From a virus: DNA of 22,256 nt. Under the pieces are notes generated by a model that was given only the letters and a program-made list of their open reading frames with translations, was not told where the DNA came from and did not search any database. Both the position numbers and the translations under genes were made by a program. Position 1 is the first letter of the stretch. Every line of letters begins with the position of its first letter. Of the stretch, positions 1 through 6,713 are shown one piece after another. Where the stretch lies: IMG/VR virus record IMGVR_UViG_3300022538_000522, positions 1-22,256 of that record; one strand, given 5' to 3'.

Positions 1-114
1 ATGGGAAACTGGATTAGTTACGGATATGAGTTATATGTTCTATCTTTGCACTAATTTTAATCAAGATATAGGATCATGGGAAACTGGATTAGTTACGGAT
101 ATGAGTTATATGTT
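1..114 (+). repeat. 75-nt tandem repeat inside the BspA-like gene
   Basis: Bases 1-39 are identical to bases 76-114, a shift of 75 nt or 25 codons, matching the protein repeat unit. Near-identity at the DNA level suggests recent repeat duplication. It also explains why an assembly would end here. Confidence 0.85.
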
Positions 115-457
115 TCGTAGTATGGCACTCTTTAATCAAGATATAAGTTCTTGGGATACTTCAAGTGTTACAAATATGGAGCAAATGTTTCTTAGTTCAT
201 TATCTTTTGACCAAAACATAAGCAGTTGGGATATAACATTATTAACAAATGCAACTAATATGTTTTTGAATGTCACCCTCTCCACCGCTAATTATGATGC
301 ACTTCTTATGGGGTGGGAAGCTCAAACAGAGCAACCGAATGTAACCTTTCATGCTGGCAGTAGTGTTATGACAACTGGCGGTGCAGCAGAAGCAGCGAGA
401 GATGCTCTTGTCGCAAATGGCTGGACAATAACAGATAGCGGTGGGGTTCATACGTAA
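2..457 (+). CDS. BspA/DUF285 repeat surface or tail protein, 3' part
   Basis: The frame is open from base 2, so the gene begins outside the window. The visible part has 25-residue repeats of the form FNQDIxSWDTSSVTNMxxMF, the leucine-rich-like BspA/DUF285 repeat found in bacterial and phage surface proteins. A non-repetitive C-terminal domain of about 65 residues follows (GWEAQ... to ...GWTITDSGG), of the kind that commonly closes such proteins. Placed upstream of lysis genes, it is probably a tail fibre, tail-tip or adhesin protein (inference). Its stop overlaps the start of the GIY-YIG gene (TAATG). Family assignment is firm; the virion role is not proven. Confidence 0.8.
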   Translation, partial: WETGLVTDMSYMFYLCTNFNQDIGSWETGLVTDMSYMFRSMALFNQDISSWDTSSVTNMEQMFLSSLSFDQNISSWDITLLTNATNMFLNVTLSTANYDALLMGWEAQTEQPNVTFHAGSSVMTTGGAAEAARDALVANGWTITDSGGVHT

Positions 458-1116
458 TGATAGAAGCCGTTGGAGATGTAGAAATCAGTAGACAATTTAC
501 AATCTACAGCGCGACAAATATTGTGAATGGGAAAAGTTATATTGGCCAGACCGTTAAAACGCTTGGAAGAAGGAAAACAGAGCATAAGTTAGCGGCTAAA
601 AATGGTTCATCAACCTATTTTCATAATGCCATAAGAAAATATGGAATCGACAATTTTGTTTTTAAACCCGTTTGTCTATGTGAGTCAAAAGAACTGGCAG
701 ATAAAAAGGAATGCGAATTAATAAAATTTACAAAAGCGCCTCGCGGTTACAATTTAACGGATGGTGGTGAGGGAGCATCTGGAAATAAACCTTCTGAGAA
801 AACTCGGAAAAAACTAAGCCAAAAGAGTATCGGAAATCAGCGCGCTTTGGGCTATAAGCATTCTGATGTAGCAAAGGAAAAAATAGGCAAGGCAAGTATT
901 GGCAACACGCACAATTTGGGTCGTATACCTTCTAAGGAAACGCGAGAAAAAATGAGCAAAGCGCAAAAAGGTAGGAAACATATTGTTGAAACAAAGGAAA
1001 AAATTAGGAAGGCGCGCAAGGGAAAAAAGCAAACTGCTGAAACAAAGGAAAAACTGCGCCAAGCGGGAATGGGGAATACAAATGCAAGGAAAAAGTACAT
1101 TGGAGTTCACACATGA
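457..1116 (+). CDS. GIY-YIG homing endonuclease with NUMOD3-type repeats
   Basis: The N-terminal third carries the GIY-YIG fold signature: TIYSATNIVNGKSYIGQT, then RRKTEHK and a conserved glutamate-containing segment near ECELI. The remaining half is a series of basic repeats of the type PSEKTRKKLSQ and SKETREKMSKAQKG, which match the NUMOD3 DNA-binding modules of phage homing endonucleases such as the SegA/I-TevI group. It should cut DNA at an intron-less or related allele and promote its own spread. The gene is wedged between two small tail-region genes with overlapping stops and starts. Its last residues, GVHT, repeat the last residues of the gene before it. Confidence 0.9.
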   Translation: MIEAVGDVEISRQFTIYSATNIVNGKSYIGQTVKTLGRRKTEHKLAAKNGSSTYFHNAIRKYGIDNFVFKPVCLCESKELADKKECELIKFTKAPRGYNLTDGGEGASGNKPSEKTRKKLSQKSIGNQRALGYKHSDVAKEKIGKASIGNTHNLGRIPSKETREKMSKAQKGRKHIVETKEKIRKARKGKKQTAETKEKLRQAGMGNTNARKKYIGVHT

Positions 1117-1322
1117 TAACAGCAACTAGTATTGGTAAAAAGATGACTGGTGCGATGTTTCGACTTGTATATAAAGATAAAAAGGTCATGGCATTGATTG
1201 AAGGCGCAGAGGATACAGTTACTCATACAATCCATAAAGTAGAGGAATTTAAAACAAAGCAGGAAGCTCTTGACCGTATAAAAGAATTGGGGTTGGAATA
1301 TGACCATGAAAGCAATATTTGA
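1113..1322 (+). CDS. Small hypothetical phage protein (69 aa)
   Basis: I do not recognise a family. The protein is short, soluble and charged, with a lysine/glutamate-rich C-terminal half (VEEFKTKQEALDRIKELG) likely to be helical. GGAG lies seven bases before the ATG and the start overlaps the end of the homing endonuclease gene. Before the endonuclease arrived, this gene probably followed the BspA-like gene directly (inference from the shared flanks). Confidence 0.6.
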   Translation: MITATSIGKKMTGAMFRLVYKDKKVMALIEGAEDTVTHTIHKVEEFKTKQEALDRIKELGLEYDHESNI

Positions 1323-1515
1323 AGTACCCTGGGATAGTGCAATAAGTATGCCTGATATACCGTCCTTTGATGTGATTGAAGGTTATTCGCTTATATGGCC
1401 TCCGACTCCTGACAAAATAGATGTGCAGATAGAAGCAAACGAAGATGCTATAAATACCATGAAGAATGACTCCAAATATACATGGATAGAAGATGTGGAT
1501 GAAAGTGAGGAATAA
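1300..1515 (+). CDS. Small acidic hypothetical protein (71 aa)
   Basis: The protein is acidic, ending in EDVDESEE, with a proline-rich middle (MPDIPSF, WPPTPDK). No family is recognised. It overlaps the previous gene by 23 bases in another frame and its stop overlaps the next ATG (TAATG), as expected for a packed phage operon. An internal ATG at 1306 is an alternative start. Confidence 0.6.
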   Translation: MTMKAIFEVPWDSAISMPDIPSFDVIEGYSLIWPPTPDKIDVQIEANEDAINTMKNDSKYTWIEDVDESEE

Positions 1516-1784
1516 TGGCTGAAGATTATTTATACGTTAAAGTAGTAGCTCCCATATTGGCTGCTTGTGCTTCTTTTGGTGCGGCTGTTATGGCTTTTAG
1601 ACCGAGATTATTGCGTGCAGAGAAAGATATTAGAGATTTAGAAAAAGACAAGCTCAATAAAGAAACATTCTTAGAAGTCAAATCTCATATTGATACTAAA
1701 TTTGAAGTACAAGGCAGAGAAATAGGCGAAATAAAGATTGGTGTTCATAAACTACTTGAACGCAGGGGGAAATCAAGAGAATGA
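1515..1784 (+). CDS. Membrane-anchored coiled-coil protein of the lysis region
   Basis: Residues 8-28 (VKVVAPILAACASFGAAVMAF) form one hydrophobic segment. A charged, heptad-like helix follows (RAEKDIRDLEKDKLNKETF...). The layout, one membrane segment plus a coiled coil just before a peptidase, resembles small phage lysis accessory proteins of the XhlA or holin-associated kind. That role is inferred from architecture and position only. Translation is coupled to the preceding gene by TAATG. Confidence 0.65.
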   Translation: MAEDYLYVKVVAPILAACASFGAAVMAFRPRLLRAEKDIRDLEKDKLNKETFLEVKSHIDTKFEVQGREIGEIKIGVHKLLERRGKSRE

Positions 1785-1785
1785 A

Positions 1786-2205
1786 ATGGGAATGCATGAT
1801 ATGTCTTATCTAATGACACCTAAACTATGGGAAAAGATAGACTATTTTATACCTGATGATTTCGGCTGTGTTGATATGGATGGTATTCTTATTTACACAC
1901 TTCAAGAGATGCGAAAATTTATCGGCAAGCCAATTCATATTCATTGCGGTTATAAGGATAGGGCAGGTTATCATGGTAAAAAATGTGCCGCCGATCTTCA
2001 CATAGACGATCTTCACCCAATAGATCAGTTTGTTGTAGCAAGTCGTTTTGATAACTTCAATGGTATTGGAGTTTACAGGTGGGGGATTCATGTTGATACA
2101 AGACCTAAGATGTATAAGTACTCCCACGATTCACGGTGGGGATGTCTGACTAAAGGCGAATATGTAAAATTGGATAGTAACTTTTTCAGGGAATTGTTAG
2201 AATGA
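1786..2205 (+). CDS. Peptidase M15-type endolysin
   Basis: The 139-residue protein has the zinc-peptidase pattern of the M15/D-Ala-D-Ala carboxypeptidase-like family: HCGYKDRAGYHGKKCAAD gives the H-x6-D metal ligands, and WGIHVDTRP gives the second histidine. Such proteins cleave peptide cross-links of peptidoglycan and serve phages as endolysins. The M15 domain is the whole protein, with no cell-wall-binding domain. I chose ATG 1786 because an upstream in-frame ATG at 1738 lies deep inside the previous gene. The GGGGGA at 1764-1769 is rather far away. Its lysis role is supported by adjacent small membrane proteins. Confidence 0.85.
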   Translation: MGMHDMSYLMTPKLWEKIDYFIPDDFGCVDMDGILIYTLQEMRKFIGKPIHIHCGYKDRAGYHGKKCAADLHIDDLHPIDQFVVASRFDNFNGIGVYRWGIHVDTRPKMYKYSHDSRWGCLTKGEYVKLDSNFFRELLE

Positions 2206-2459
2206 ATGAGGTCAGATTCTTAACTCCAAAAGAAATTACACGGACTATAAAGAATATTGCTTACGATCACGATTGCAAGATAATAGAAATTAAACCAATA
2301 ATATGTAATAGAACCGGAAGAATTATTAACTATTTTGTCAATATTGATTGCCCGAAAGAAACTGAACTCGAATGTGCAATGGCTCTTGAAGACCGACTTG
2401 GTGAATATCTTGCAGAACCACCGAAGCAAAAACGTATATTAAAAGGATGGCCGGTATGA
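2202..2459 (+). CDS. Hypothetical protein (85 aa)
   Basis: No family is recognised. The sequence reads like a small alpha/beta protein, with an N-terminal helix (TPKEITRTIKNIAYDH), a central strand-rich part (IIEIKPIICNRTGRIINYFVNID) and a helix (ELECAMALEDRLGEYL). It overlaps the end of the endolysin gene by four bases (ATGA) and its own stop overlaps the next start, so it belongs to the lysis operon. Confidence 0.65.
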   Translation: MNEVRFLTPKEITRTIKNIAYDHDCKIIEIKPIICNRTGRIINYFVNIDCPKETELECAMALEDRLGEYLAEPPKQKRILKGWPV

Positions 2460-2614
2460 TAAAAGAAATATTAGATGATAAAATTCAGGTAATATGGGCA
2501 TTGTTAATTTTAGGGTTATTTGCTATGTTTGCCATTAATGACTCAACCACCATTATAAGCAATATAGTTTCGGGTTTACTTGGTATTGCTGTTGGTAGAG
2601 GATTAAATGAGTGA
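2456..2614 (+). CDS. Small two-segment membrane protein, possible holin
   Basis: This 52-residue ORF has two hydrophobic stretches, VIWALLILGLFAMFAI (about residues 12-27) and TIISNIVSGLLGIAVG (about 32-47), separated by a short polar turn. It starts on an ATGA overlap with the gene before and ends overlapping the ATG of the DUF1353 gene. Size, topology and place right after the endolysin fit a holin or holin-like protein, but the sequence does not by itself prove pore formation. Confidence 0.7.
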   Translation: MIKEILDDKIQVIWALLILGLFAMFAINDSTTIISNIVSGLLGIAVGRGLNE

Positions 2615-2960
2615 ATTTAAAACCAAACTGCAAGTAGAATCGGCAGGTAAGTTTTGGAAACTATTAGCACCATTGGTGTTTGAAAGTGATGAGTTTGGAG
2701 ACATAATAGTTCCAGCGGGTTTCTTAACTAATTTTGCAAGTGTTCCGAGAATACCTATTGTATATGCTATATTCGGTAATACTTCTCACAGGTCAGCTAC
2801 TTTACATGATTTTCTATATTCTAAAGATACCGATTTTACAAGAAAGACAGCAGATGGTATTTTCATTGAAGCTATGAAGTCAACTGGGCAACCTAAATGG
2901 CGTAGAGTTCCTATGTGGTGGGCTGTAAGGGTATTAGGGGAATGGCATTATAAAGGGTAA
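2607..2960 (+). CDS. DUF1353 family phage protein
   Basis: The segment LTNFASVPRIPIVYAIFG followed by HRSATLHDFLYS is the hallmark of DUF1353, a family common near lysis and tail genes of phages. A tryptophan-rich C-terminus (PKWRRVPMWWAVRVLGEWH) is also typical. The histidine-aspartate pair in LHDFLY may bind metal or act in catalysis, but the function of the family is not established. Length (117 aa) is within the usual range. Confidence 0.85.
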   Translation: MSEFKTKLQVESAGKFWKLLAPLVFESDEFGDIIVPAGFLTNFASVPRIPIVYAIFGNTSHRSATLHDFLYSKDTDFTRKTADGIFIEAMKSTGQPKWRRVPMWWAVRVLGEWHYKG

Positions 2961-2961
2961 A

Positions 2962-3210
2962 ATGAGAATATTACTAATAATTAGTCTTGTATTTATATTC
3001 ATGTGCGGATGCTCTATAACAACTACTATCAAGAAAAATGAGAAGATTATATATGAGGTTACTCAAAATAGAGGCTCTAATGTAAGCTTTGAAGATGGTC
3101 ATGGTGTTAAGATAACATCAGATGATAGAGGTCATAAATCAGGCTTTCTGCTTGTGCCAGCTGCTATCTTGAACAAGACTCCCGACATTAGTATAGAGCA
3201 GGATGATTAA
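2962..3210 (+). CDS. Small lipoprotein of the lysis region
   Basis: The N-terminus MRILLIISLVFIFMCGCS is a signal peptide with a lipobox-like MCGC, so cysteine 17 is the likely lipidated residue. The mature part, about 65 residues, is polar. A short lipoprotein at the end of a lysis cassette suggests an outer-membrane spanin subunit or a superinfection-exclusion lipoprotein (inference). No proline-rich Rz1-like stretch is seen. It is the last rightward gene before the convergent leftward operon. Confidence 0.7.
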   Translation: MRILLIISLVFIFMCGCSITTTIKKNEKIIYEVTQNRGSNVSFEDGHGVKITSDDRGHKSGFLLVPAAILNKTPDISIEQDD

Positions 3211-3213
3211 GGT

Positions 3214-3384
3214 TTATTTTTTTAACGATAAGGTTCCAAAGAATACAACCAAGATACAACTAAGCATCATCCACATAATTGATGACATCCTTTCGTGCAA
3301 AGAACAATCTTTAAACATAAGTATAATATTCCAACCAACCGTCACTATCCAAAAAAATAGACCACTACAAAATAATATTTTCAT
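3214..3384 (-). CDS. Small two-segment membrane protein (56 aa)
   Basis: Reading leftward from ATG 3384 gives a 56-residue protein with two hydrophobic stretches, LFCSGLFFWIVTVGWNIILM and SSIMWMMLSCILVVFFGTL, around a short charged loop. A purine-rich AGGGGGG element sits just before the start. It ends four bases from the stop of the rightward lipoprotein gene, so the two operons meet tail to tail. An overlapping rightward ORF (3203-3424) looks spurious. Function unknown. Confidence 0.65.
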   Translation of the reverse strand: MKILFCSGLFFWIVTVGWNIILMFKDCSLHERMSSIMWMMLSCILVVFFGTLSLKK

Positions 3385-3392
3385 ACCACCCC

Positions 3393-3821
3393 CTAATCTA
3401 ACTGTTTATCCTGTATCCTCTTAACAACGCCATCAATGAACTTCTCTGAGTCTATATAATTCTTAGTGTAGATGTGATTTTTATATAAGTCATTTTTAAA
3501 ATCTTTATTACAGTTTTCCACAATCCTTTGAATTAAATAAGCTAACTTATCTTGAGTTTTTTGCATTGTACTTTTGATATAATAATAGTAAGGCTGTGAC
3601 CGATCTGCTGATTCTGGATTAAAGGTTTCAGTAAAATATTTTACAATAATTTCTGATAGTTTTTCTTCAAAAACTTTTTCAGTTTTATTTCTTGCTTTTT
3701 CAGCAAGCTCCTGAAACCGCTTATCATATCCTTCAATCCTATCTACATATCCAGTATATAACCAGCCCAGAAGTCCAAAATTTACGATAATAACTATAAT
3801 CAATGGTATGTGCTTTTTCAT
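3393..3821 (-). CDS. Single-pass membrane protein with helical ectodomain
   Basis: The N-terminus HIPLIIVIIVNFGLLGWLYTGY is a membrane anchor. About 120 polar, mostly helical residues follow (RFQELAEKARNKTEKVFEEKLSEIIVKY...). An Rz-like i-spanin would have this topology, but position in a separate leftward operon and lack of a nested lipoprotein argue against it. No family is recognised. The start overlaps the stop of the next gene upstream (ATGA). Confidence 0.65.
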   Translation of the reverse strand: MKKHIPLIIVIIVNFGLLGWLYTGYVDRIEGYDKRFQELAEKARNKTEKVFEEKLSEIIVKYFTETFNPESADRSQPYYYYIKSTMQKTQDKLAYLIQRIVENCNKDFKNDLYKNHIYTKNYIDSEKFIDGVVKRIQDKQLD

Positions 3822-4228
3822 TCTTTCACCCTCCTTGCTTTTATAAATTCAAGAATATCATTCTCAAAATAGAACCGTTTACCCAATATATCATAATATT
3901 TCAATTCCAATATCCGCCAGTTCTTCAAATCAGCAGAAGTGAGACTTAAGAAATTCATAACTTCGCTTTCTGTTAAAAAGTTATTATTTCGCAACTGAAC
4001 AATTTGTTTTTTTGTTTCTATAAATCCAGTATTAATTTGTTCCTGCATTATAGTTAAACGATAATCTACAGTCATCAAACTTTTTCCTTCTTCTCTTTCT
4101 ATAAAACCACCAAGAAAGAATAGTCCTGCTGCAAACATCATAATCATAACCGCAGTAAGAAGGTTTAATATTGGCTTGAAAATCTTTTTGTATATCTCTA
4201 TTGTGCGATGTTTTTTCTTTTCACTCAT
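3818..4228 (-). CDS. Membrane-anchored protein with excisionase-like HTH
   Basis: Residues about 20-42 (LNLLTAVMIMMFAAGLFFLGGFI) form a membrane segment after a basic N-terminus. A linker helix (TIMQEQINTGFIETKKQIVQ) follows. The C-terminal 50 residues, FLTESEVMNFLSLTSADLKNW to LGKRFYFENDILEFIKAR, follow the pattern of the MerR/excisionase helix-turn-helix (HTH_17): L-T-x-x-E-V, then a recognition helix, then a G-K-x-x-Y-x-x-x-D-I-x-x-F wing. A DNA-binding domain behind a membrane anchor is unusual. ATG 4228 is preferred for its GGTGGA element; ATG 4240 is also in frame. Confidence 0.65.
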   Translation of the reverse strand: MSEKKKHRTIEIYKKIFKPILNLLTAVMIMMFAAGLFFLGGFIEREEGKSLMTVDYRLTIMQEQINTGFIETKKQIVQLRNNNFLTESEVMNFLSLTSADLKNWRILELKYYDILGKRFYFENDILEFIKARRVKE

Positions 4229-4229
4229 T

Positions 4230-4529
4230 TCATCCACCATTTTTTAATAGTTTACCAACTATTAAGATTATTATTAACAAAAAAACAACACCGATTGTCC
4301 CGCTTAATATTATTATCCATGTAGGAACACCAAGAATACTTACAGCATAAGGCGATTCTGGATGGCTGCTGCCAACAAACCATATTATAGTAGTTAATTT
4401 TTTCCAAAACAAGCCTATTATAGTAGCGATAAGAATTAAGACCGATATTATCAACGCTGTAATCATTACACGGTCTTCTGACTTCCTAATGTATTTTATG
4501 AGCTTACTATTGCGGATTAGTTTCATCAT
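4230..4529 (-). CDS. Two-pass membrane protein (99 aa)
   Basis: Two strongly hydrophobic segments are visible, VMITALIISVLILIATIIGLF (about 21-41) and TWIIILSGTIGVVFLLIIIL (about 70-89). Between them lies a roughly 28-residue loop with SSHPESPYA. The N-terminus is basic. It overlaps the 3' end of the secreted-protein gene by 23 bases. I do not recognise a family; holin, exclusion protein or accessory membrane protein are all possible. Confidence 0.6.
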   Translation of the reverse strand: MMKLIRNSKLIKYIRKSEDRVMITALIISVLILIATIIGLFWKKLTTIIWFVGSSHPESPYAVSILGVPTWIIILSGTIGVVFLLIIILIVGKLLKNGG

Positions 4530-4914
4530 ATACCTTTTCCTTGCAATCTAATCCATTATGCCATAATTTATTATGCCTATCTTGAGAATATTTTGTAGGA
4601 TTAACATTATTTAACCAAAATAAATTCATAGGATATTCCCCTTTGGCTATTCGTGGAAGAAAAGATTTTATTTGATATAGTTTATTTTTAATTCTATTAA
4701 GCTGTGGAACTCCATCGCTGGTATAGAGAGGTTCTGCTCCACCTGGACTTGGGCAAGTGCTAAATCTTATTTGGTCAACTATTTTTTCTATGGAATCAAG
4801 AGCAACATTAAGTTGTTCTGGTTGATAATGGGAATTTCTTGTTTCCATATCTTCCGCACCCACAAATGACGGAATTATAAGTAAGCTAATTAGAATTATT
4901 AGTATCTTTTTCAT
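4507..4914 (-). CDS. Secreted protein with signal peptide (135 aa)
   Basis: MKKILIILISLLIIPSFVGAED is a classic Sec signal peptide with cleavage likely after VGA. The mature chain contains two cysteines (STCPSPGG and LDCKEKV) that could form a disulfide in the periplasm or outside the cell. No known domain is seen. Exported non-virion phage proteins often alter the host envelope or block superinfection, but that is inference here. Confidence 0.65.
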   Translation of the reverse strand: MKKILIILISLLIIPSFVGAEDMETRNSHYQPEQLNVALDSIEKIVDQIRFSTCPSPGGAEPLYTSDGVPQLNRIKNKLYQIKSFLPRIAKGEYPMNLFWLNNVNPTKYSQDRHNKLWHNGLDCKEKVYDETNPQ

Positions 4915-5114
4915 TTTTTTTTCTCCATAAGTTCAGAAATATCAGTTTCAGATGGAATATTATAATCGCCTTCGGAATTAAAATCTAAAGCAAACTTAGT
5001 CGAGAGTGCATGGTGCAGATTATCATCAAGATAAATATCTCCAGCCTTCTTGTCAGATTCTGCGGCACATAACGCTATCCATGTATCTTTAATCTTTCTT
5101 AATCTAATAGCCAT
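4911..5114 (-). CDS. Conserved small phage protein (67 aa)
   Basis: The pattern MAIRLRKIKDTWIALCAAE, then GDIYLDDNLHHALSTKFALDF, matches a small protein seen in many phage genomes. I recall the family by its YLDDN-HHAL-TKF core but know no function for it. It overlaps the next gene downstream by four bases (ATGA), so the two are translationally coupled. Confidence 0.7.
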   Translation of the reverse strand: MAIRLRKIKDTWIALCAAESDKKAGDIYLDDNLHHALSTKFALDFNSEGDYNIPSETDISELMEKKK

Positions 5115-5121
5115 AATTTTA

Positions 5122-5289
5122 CTACCTATCTAATAATAAATAAAGTGCACCAATAACAAGTAATAGACAGCTCGTTGCAAGAAAAATTCCAGCAAGCCTA
5201 ACCGCATCGGAAAATATAGGAATTGTCAACAATATTAACCATAAACTACTAAGCATAAACGCCAATCCTTTTGCTTGTCTATTTGTCAT
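5122..5289 (-). CDS. Small two-segment membrane protein (55 aa)
   Basis: From ATG 5289 the leftward frame encodes a short basic N-terminus (MTNRQAKG) and two hydrophobic segments, LAFMLSSLWLILLTIPIF and LAGIFLATSCLLLVIGALYL, then DR and a stop. The start overlaps the end of the upstream zinc-binding gene. GGAGATTGATA upstream gives a ribosome-binding site. It is one of four small membrane proteins in this operon. Function unknown. Confidence 0.6.
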   Translation of the reverse strand: MTNRQAKGLAFMLSSLWLILLTIPIFSDAVRLAGIFLATSCLLLVIGALYLLLDR

Positions 5290-5509
5290 TATCAATCTCC
5301 TGTATAAAATTTATAGCCTGTTTATTATCTTTAAATAATATTACATCACATTCAGGGCATCGGTACTCATTAGTTTTATTATCTTGGGTAAACTCAATCT
5401 CGTCATATCTGCCCTTAGTATTAAGCTCATACACCATGAAACCACTAGCAATATTAATCAGGTATCTAATTTCTTTCATACATTCGGGACATTTTTTGCA
5501 CTTAATCAC
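5279..5509 (-). CDS. Small zinc-ribbon-like protein (76 aa)
   Basis: Two cysteine pairs, CKKCPEC near the N-terminus and CPEC near residue 52, suggest a bound zinc ion. The start is a GTG with GGGAGA upstream. No catalytic motif is seen. It follows the FkbM gene by 12 bases and overlaps the small membrane protein gene downstream. Confidence 0.65.
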   Translation of the reverse strand: MIKCKKCPECMKEIRYLINIASGFMVYELNTKGRYDEIEFTQDNKTNEYRCPECDVILFKDNKQAINFIQEIDNDK

Positions 5510-5521
5510 CGATCTCCCTTA

Positions 5522-6415
5522 TCACCTAACAAAAATGTAGTTATGCCCAGGAGAAATACCATAAACGTATTTGTGTTTTGACTTCAAGACGAATCCTCTT
5601 TCAGCCAAAAAATCTACAATCTCCTGTGTCTCGGGTCTGCTTTCAATAACCTCAACAAGAACGCTTTTAACTGTTGTATTCCGTAGTGTATTATCTGCCC
5701 CTATCAAGACAAGGTTTTCGATCCCGTCAACGTCAATTTTAATCCAATCTGGAAAGCCTAAGTATTGAACTAATTCATCTATTTTGAAACTCAGCATTTT
5801 TTGTTTAAATACTGGCGTGAAAGGCTTACCTAAATGATTAAGGCTTTCCCCAAGTGCATGGGCGGCATTACCCACTATTAAAGAGGAATAATTAAACGTG
5901 CTTAATCCGGTTACATCTGATACTGCTAACGGTATTGGAACGATACAGTCTTGGCAATCGTTTAGACGAACATTCTCGCACAATTTTCTGTAATTTGAGA
6001 ACCCCGGTTCAAACGCATAAATTTTTACTTTACCCCGTAAGAACTTGGCAGTAACTAAAGAATAAACCCCGACATTAGCACCTATATCAAAAAACACATC
6101 CCCTTTTTTAAAGTTATCTTCTATCCATTCTACTGTTTCCGGTTCTTTTTTGCATGAATTAAGCCGTGTCATTAGTTCAGTCTCAGACTCAATGTTTAGA
6201 AAAATATCATGTCTTTTGTAATCCATTTTTTTTATGGTTTTTGCAATTAAATCGTTTGGCTTCATTTTTGTCTGTCCATTATTACAATTACAATCTGTTT
6301 GTTGAGCAGTTATAGCAGCATTCCACGCTGACAAACATACATATTTAAGATTAACAATAGTTGGTAGTCCAAGTTCTTTTGGTTCATTTTTTTCCCACCA
6401 TTCATCAAACTTCAT
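5522..6415 (-). CDS. FkbM-family methyltransferase with phage N-terminal extension
   Basis: The SAM-binding core is clear: VFFDIGANVGVYSLVTAKF (motif I), IYAFEPGFSNYRKLCENV, then PLAVSDVTG, and later DWIKIDVDGIENLVLIGA and SVLVEV. This is the FkbM family, which O-methylates sugars, polysaccharides or small molecules. The first 60 residues (MKFDEWWEKN to SAWNAAITAQQ, then a CNCNNG linker) instead look like a small phage protein domain built on FDEWWEK and AWNAA, so the gene may be a fusion. ATG 6415 follows GGGGAG and overlaps the previous stop (TAATG). It may modify a host surface glycan (inference). Confidence 0.85.
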   Translation of the reverse strand: MKFDEWWEKNEPKELGLPTIVNLKYVCLSAWNAAITAQQTDCNCNNGQTKMKPNDLIAKTIKKMDYKRHDIFLNIESETELMTRLNSCKKEPETVEWIEDNFKKGDVFFDIGANVGVYSLVTAKFLRGKVKIYAFEPGFSNYRKLCENVRLNDCQDCIVPIPLAVSDVTGLSTFNYSSLIVGNAAHALGESLNHLGKPFTPVFKQKMLSFKIDELVQYLGFPDWIKIDVDGIENLVLIGADNTLRNTTVKSVLVEVIESRPETQEIVDFLAERGFVLKSKHKYVYGISPGHNYIFVR

Positions 6416-6597
6416 TACCACTCCCCTTCATTATCTATGTTAATCTTGTCCGACTCAAACGGCACAACCAATAAGGTAGCCCCCCTGACTTGTTTCCAAT
6501 ACGGCACGCCTTCGGGTCTGGATAGCACACTAAACGCAATACAAGCTATAATCAGGATTAATGCAATCGGTAGCCACCATCTTTCGTCAAATTTCAT
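6415..6597 (-). CDS. Small membrane protein (60 aa)
   Basis: The N-terminus MKFDERWWLPIALILIIACIAFSVL has one membrane segment. Its start, MKFDERWW, echoes the start of the following FkbM gene, MKFDEWW. ATG 6597 is favoured by GAGGAAG eight bases upstream; a GTG at 6606 is also in frame. The gene begins just inside the boundary of an attC-like site, so it would be the first gene of a cassette. Confidence 0.6.
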   Translation of the reverse strand: MKFDERWWLPIALILIIACIAFSVLSRPEGVPYWKQVRGATLLVVPFESDKINIDNEGEW

Positions 6598-6616
6598 TTC
6601 ACACACTTCCTCTTCC

Positions 6617-6713
6617 GATTAACGTCAAAAGTCACCAGCGAGCAGGGCATTAATCAGTATCGTTTACCCCCGAAAGCCGACCCTGCACATCTGCGTGAAG
6701 TGATTGGTTATAC
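6617..6713 (-). repeat. attC-like recombination site (leftward array, second)
   Basis: On the minus strand it opens with TATAAC and closes with CGTTAATC. After an unpaired spacer the left arm TCACGCAGATGTGCAGGG pairs with the right arm CCCTGCTCGCTGGTGA, leaving extra bases on the left arm only. The right side GGTGACTTTTGACGTTA is nearly the same as in the sites at 21249-21345 and 22122-22218. Arm bases differ between the copies while pairing is kept, which argues for a structural site. Confidence 0.75.

Noticed and set aside
814-1125. Leftward ORFs across the homing endonuclease gene
   Set aside because: Antisense shadows of the repeated NUMOD3 segments; no start signals.
3203-3424. Rightward 73-aa ORF after the lipoprotein gene
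   Set aside because: It runs antisense through a better leftward membrane-protein gene (3214-3384) and into the next one, and its composition is not protein-like.
5521-5530. Cassette end GTTAGGTGA at the stop of the FkbM gene
   Set aside because: The nine bases fit a closing box, but no matching left arm was found within the 150 bases before it, so I do not call an attC site here.
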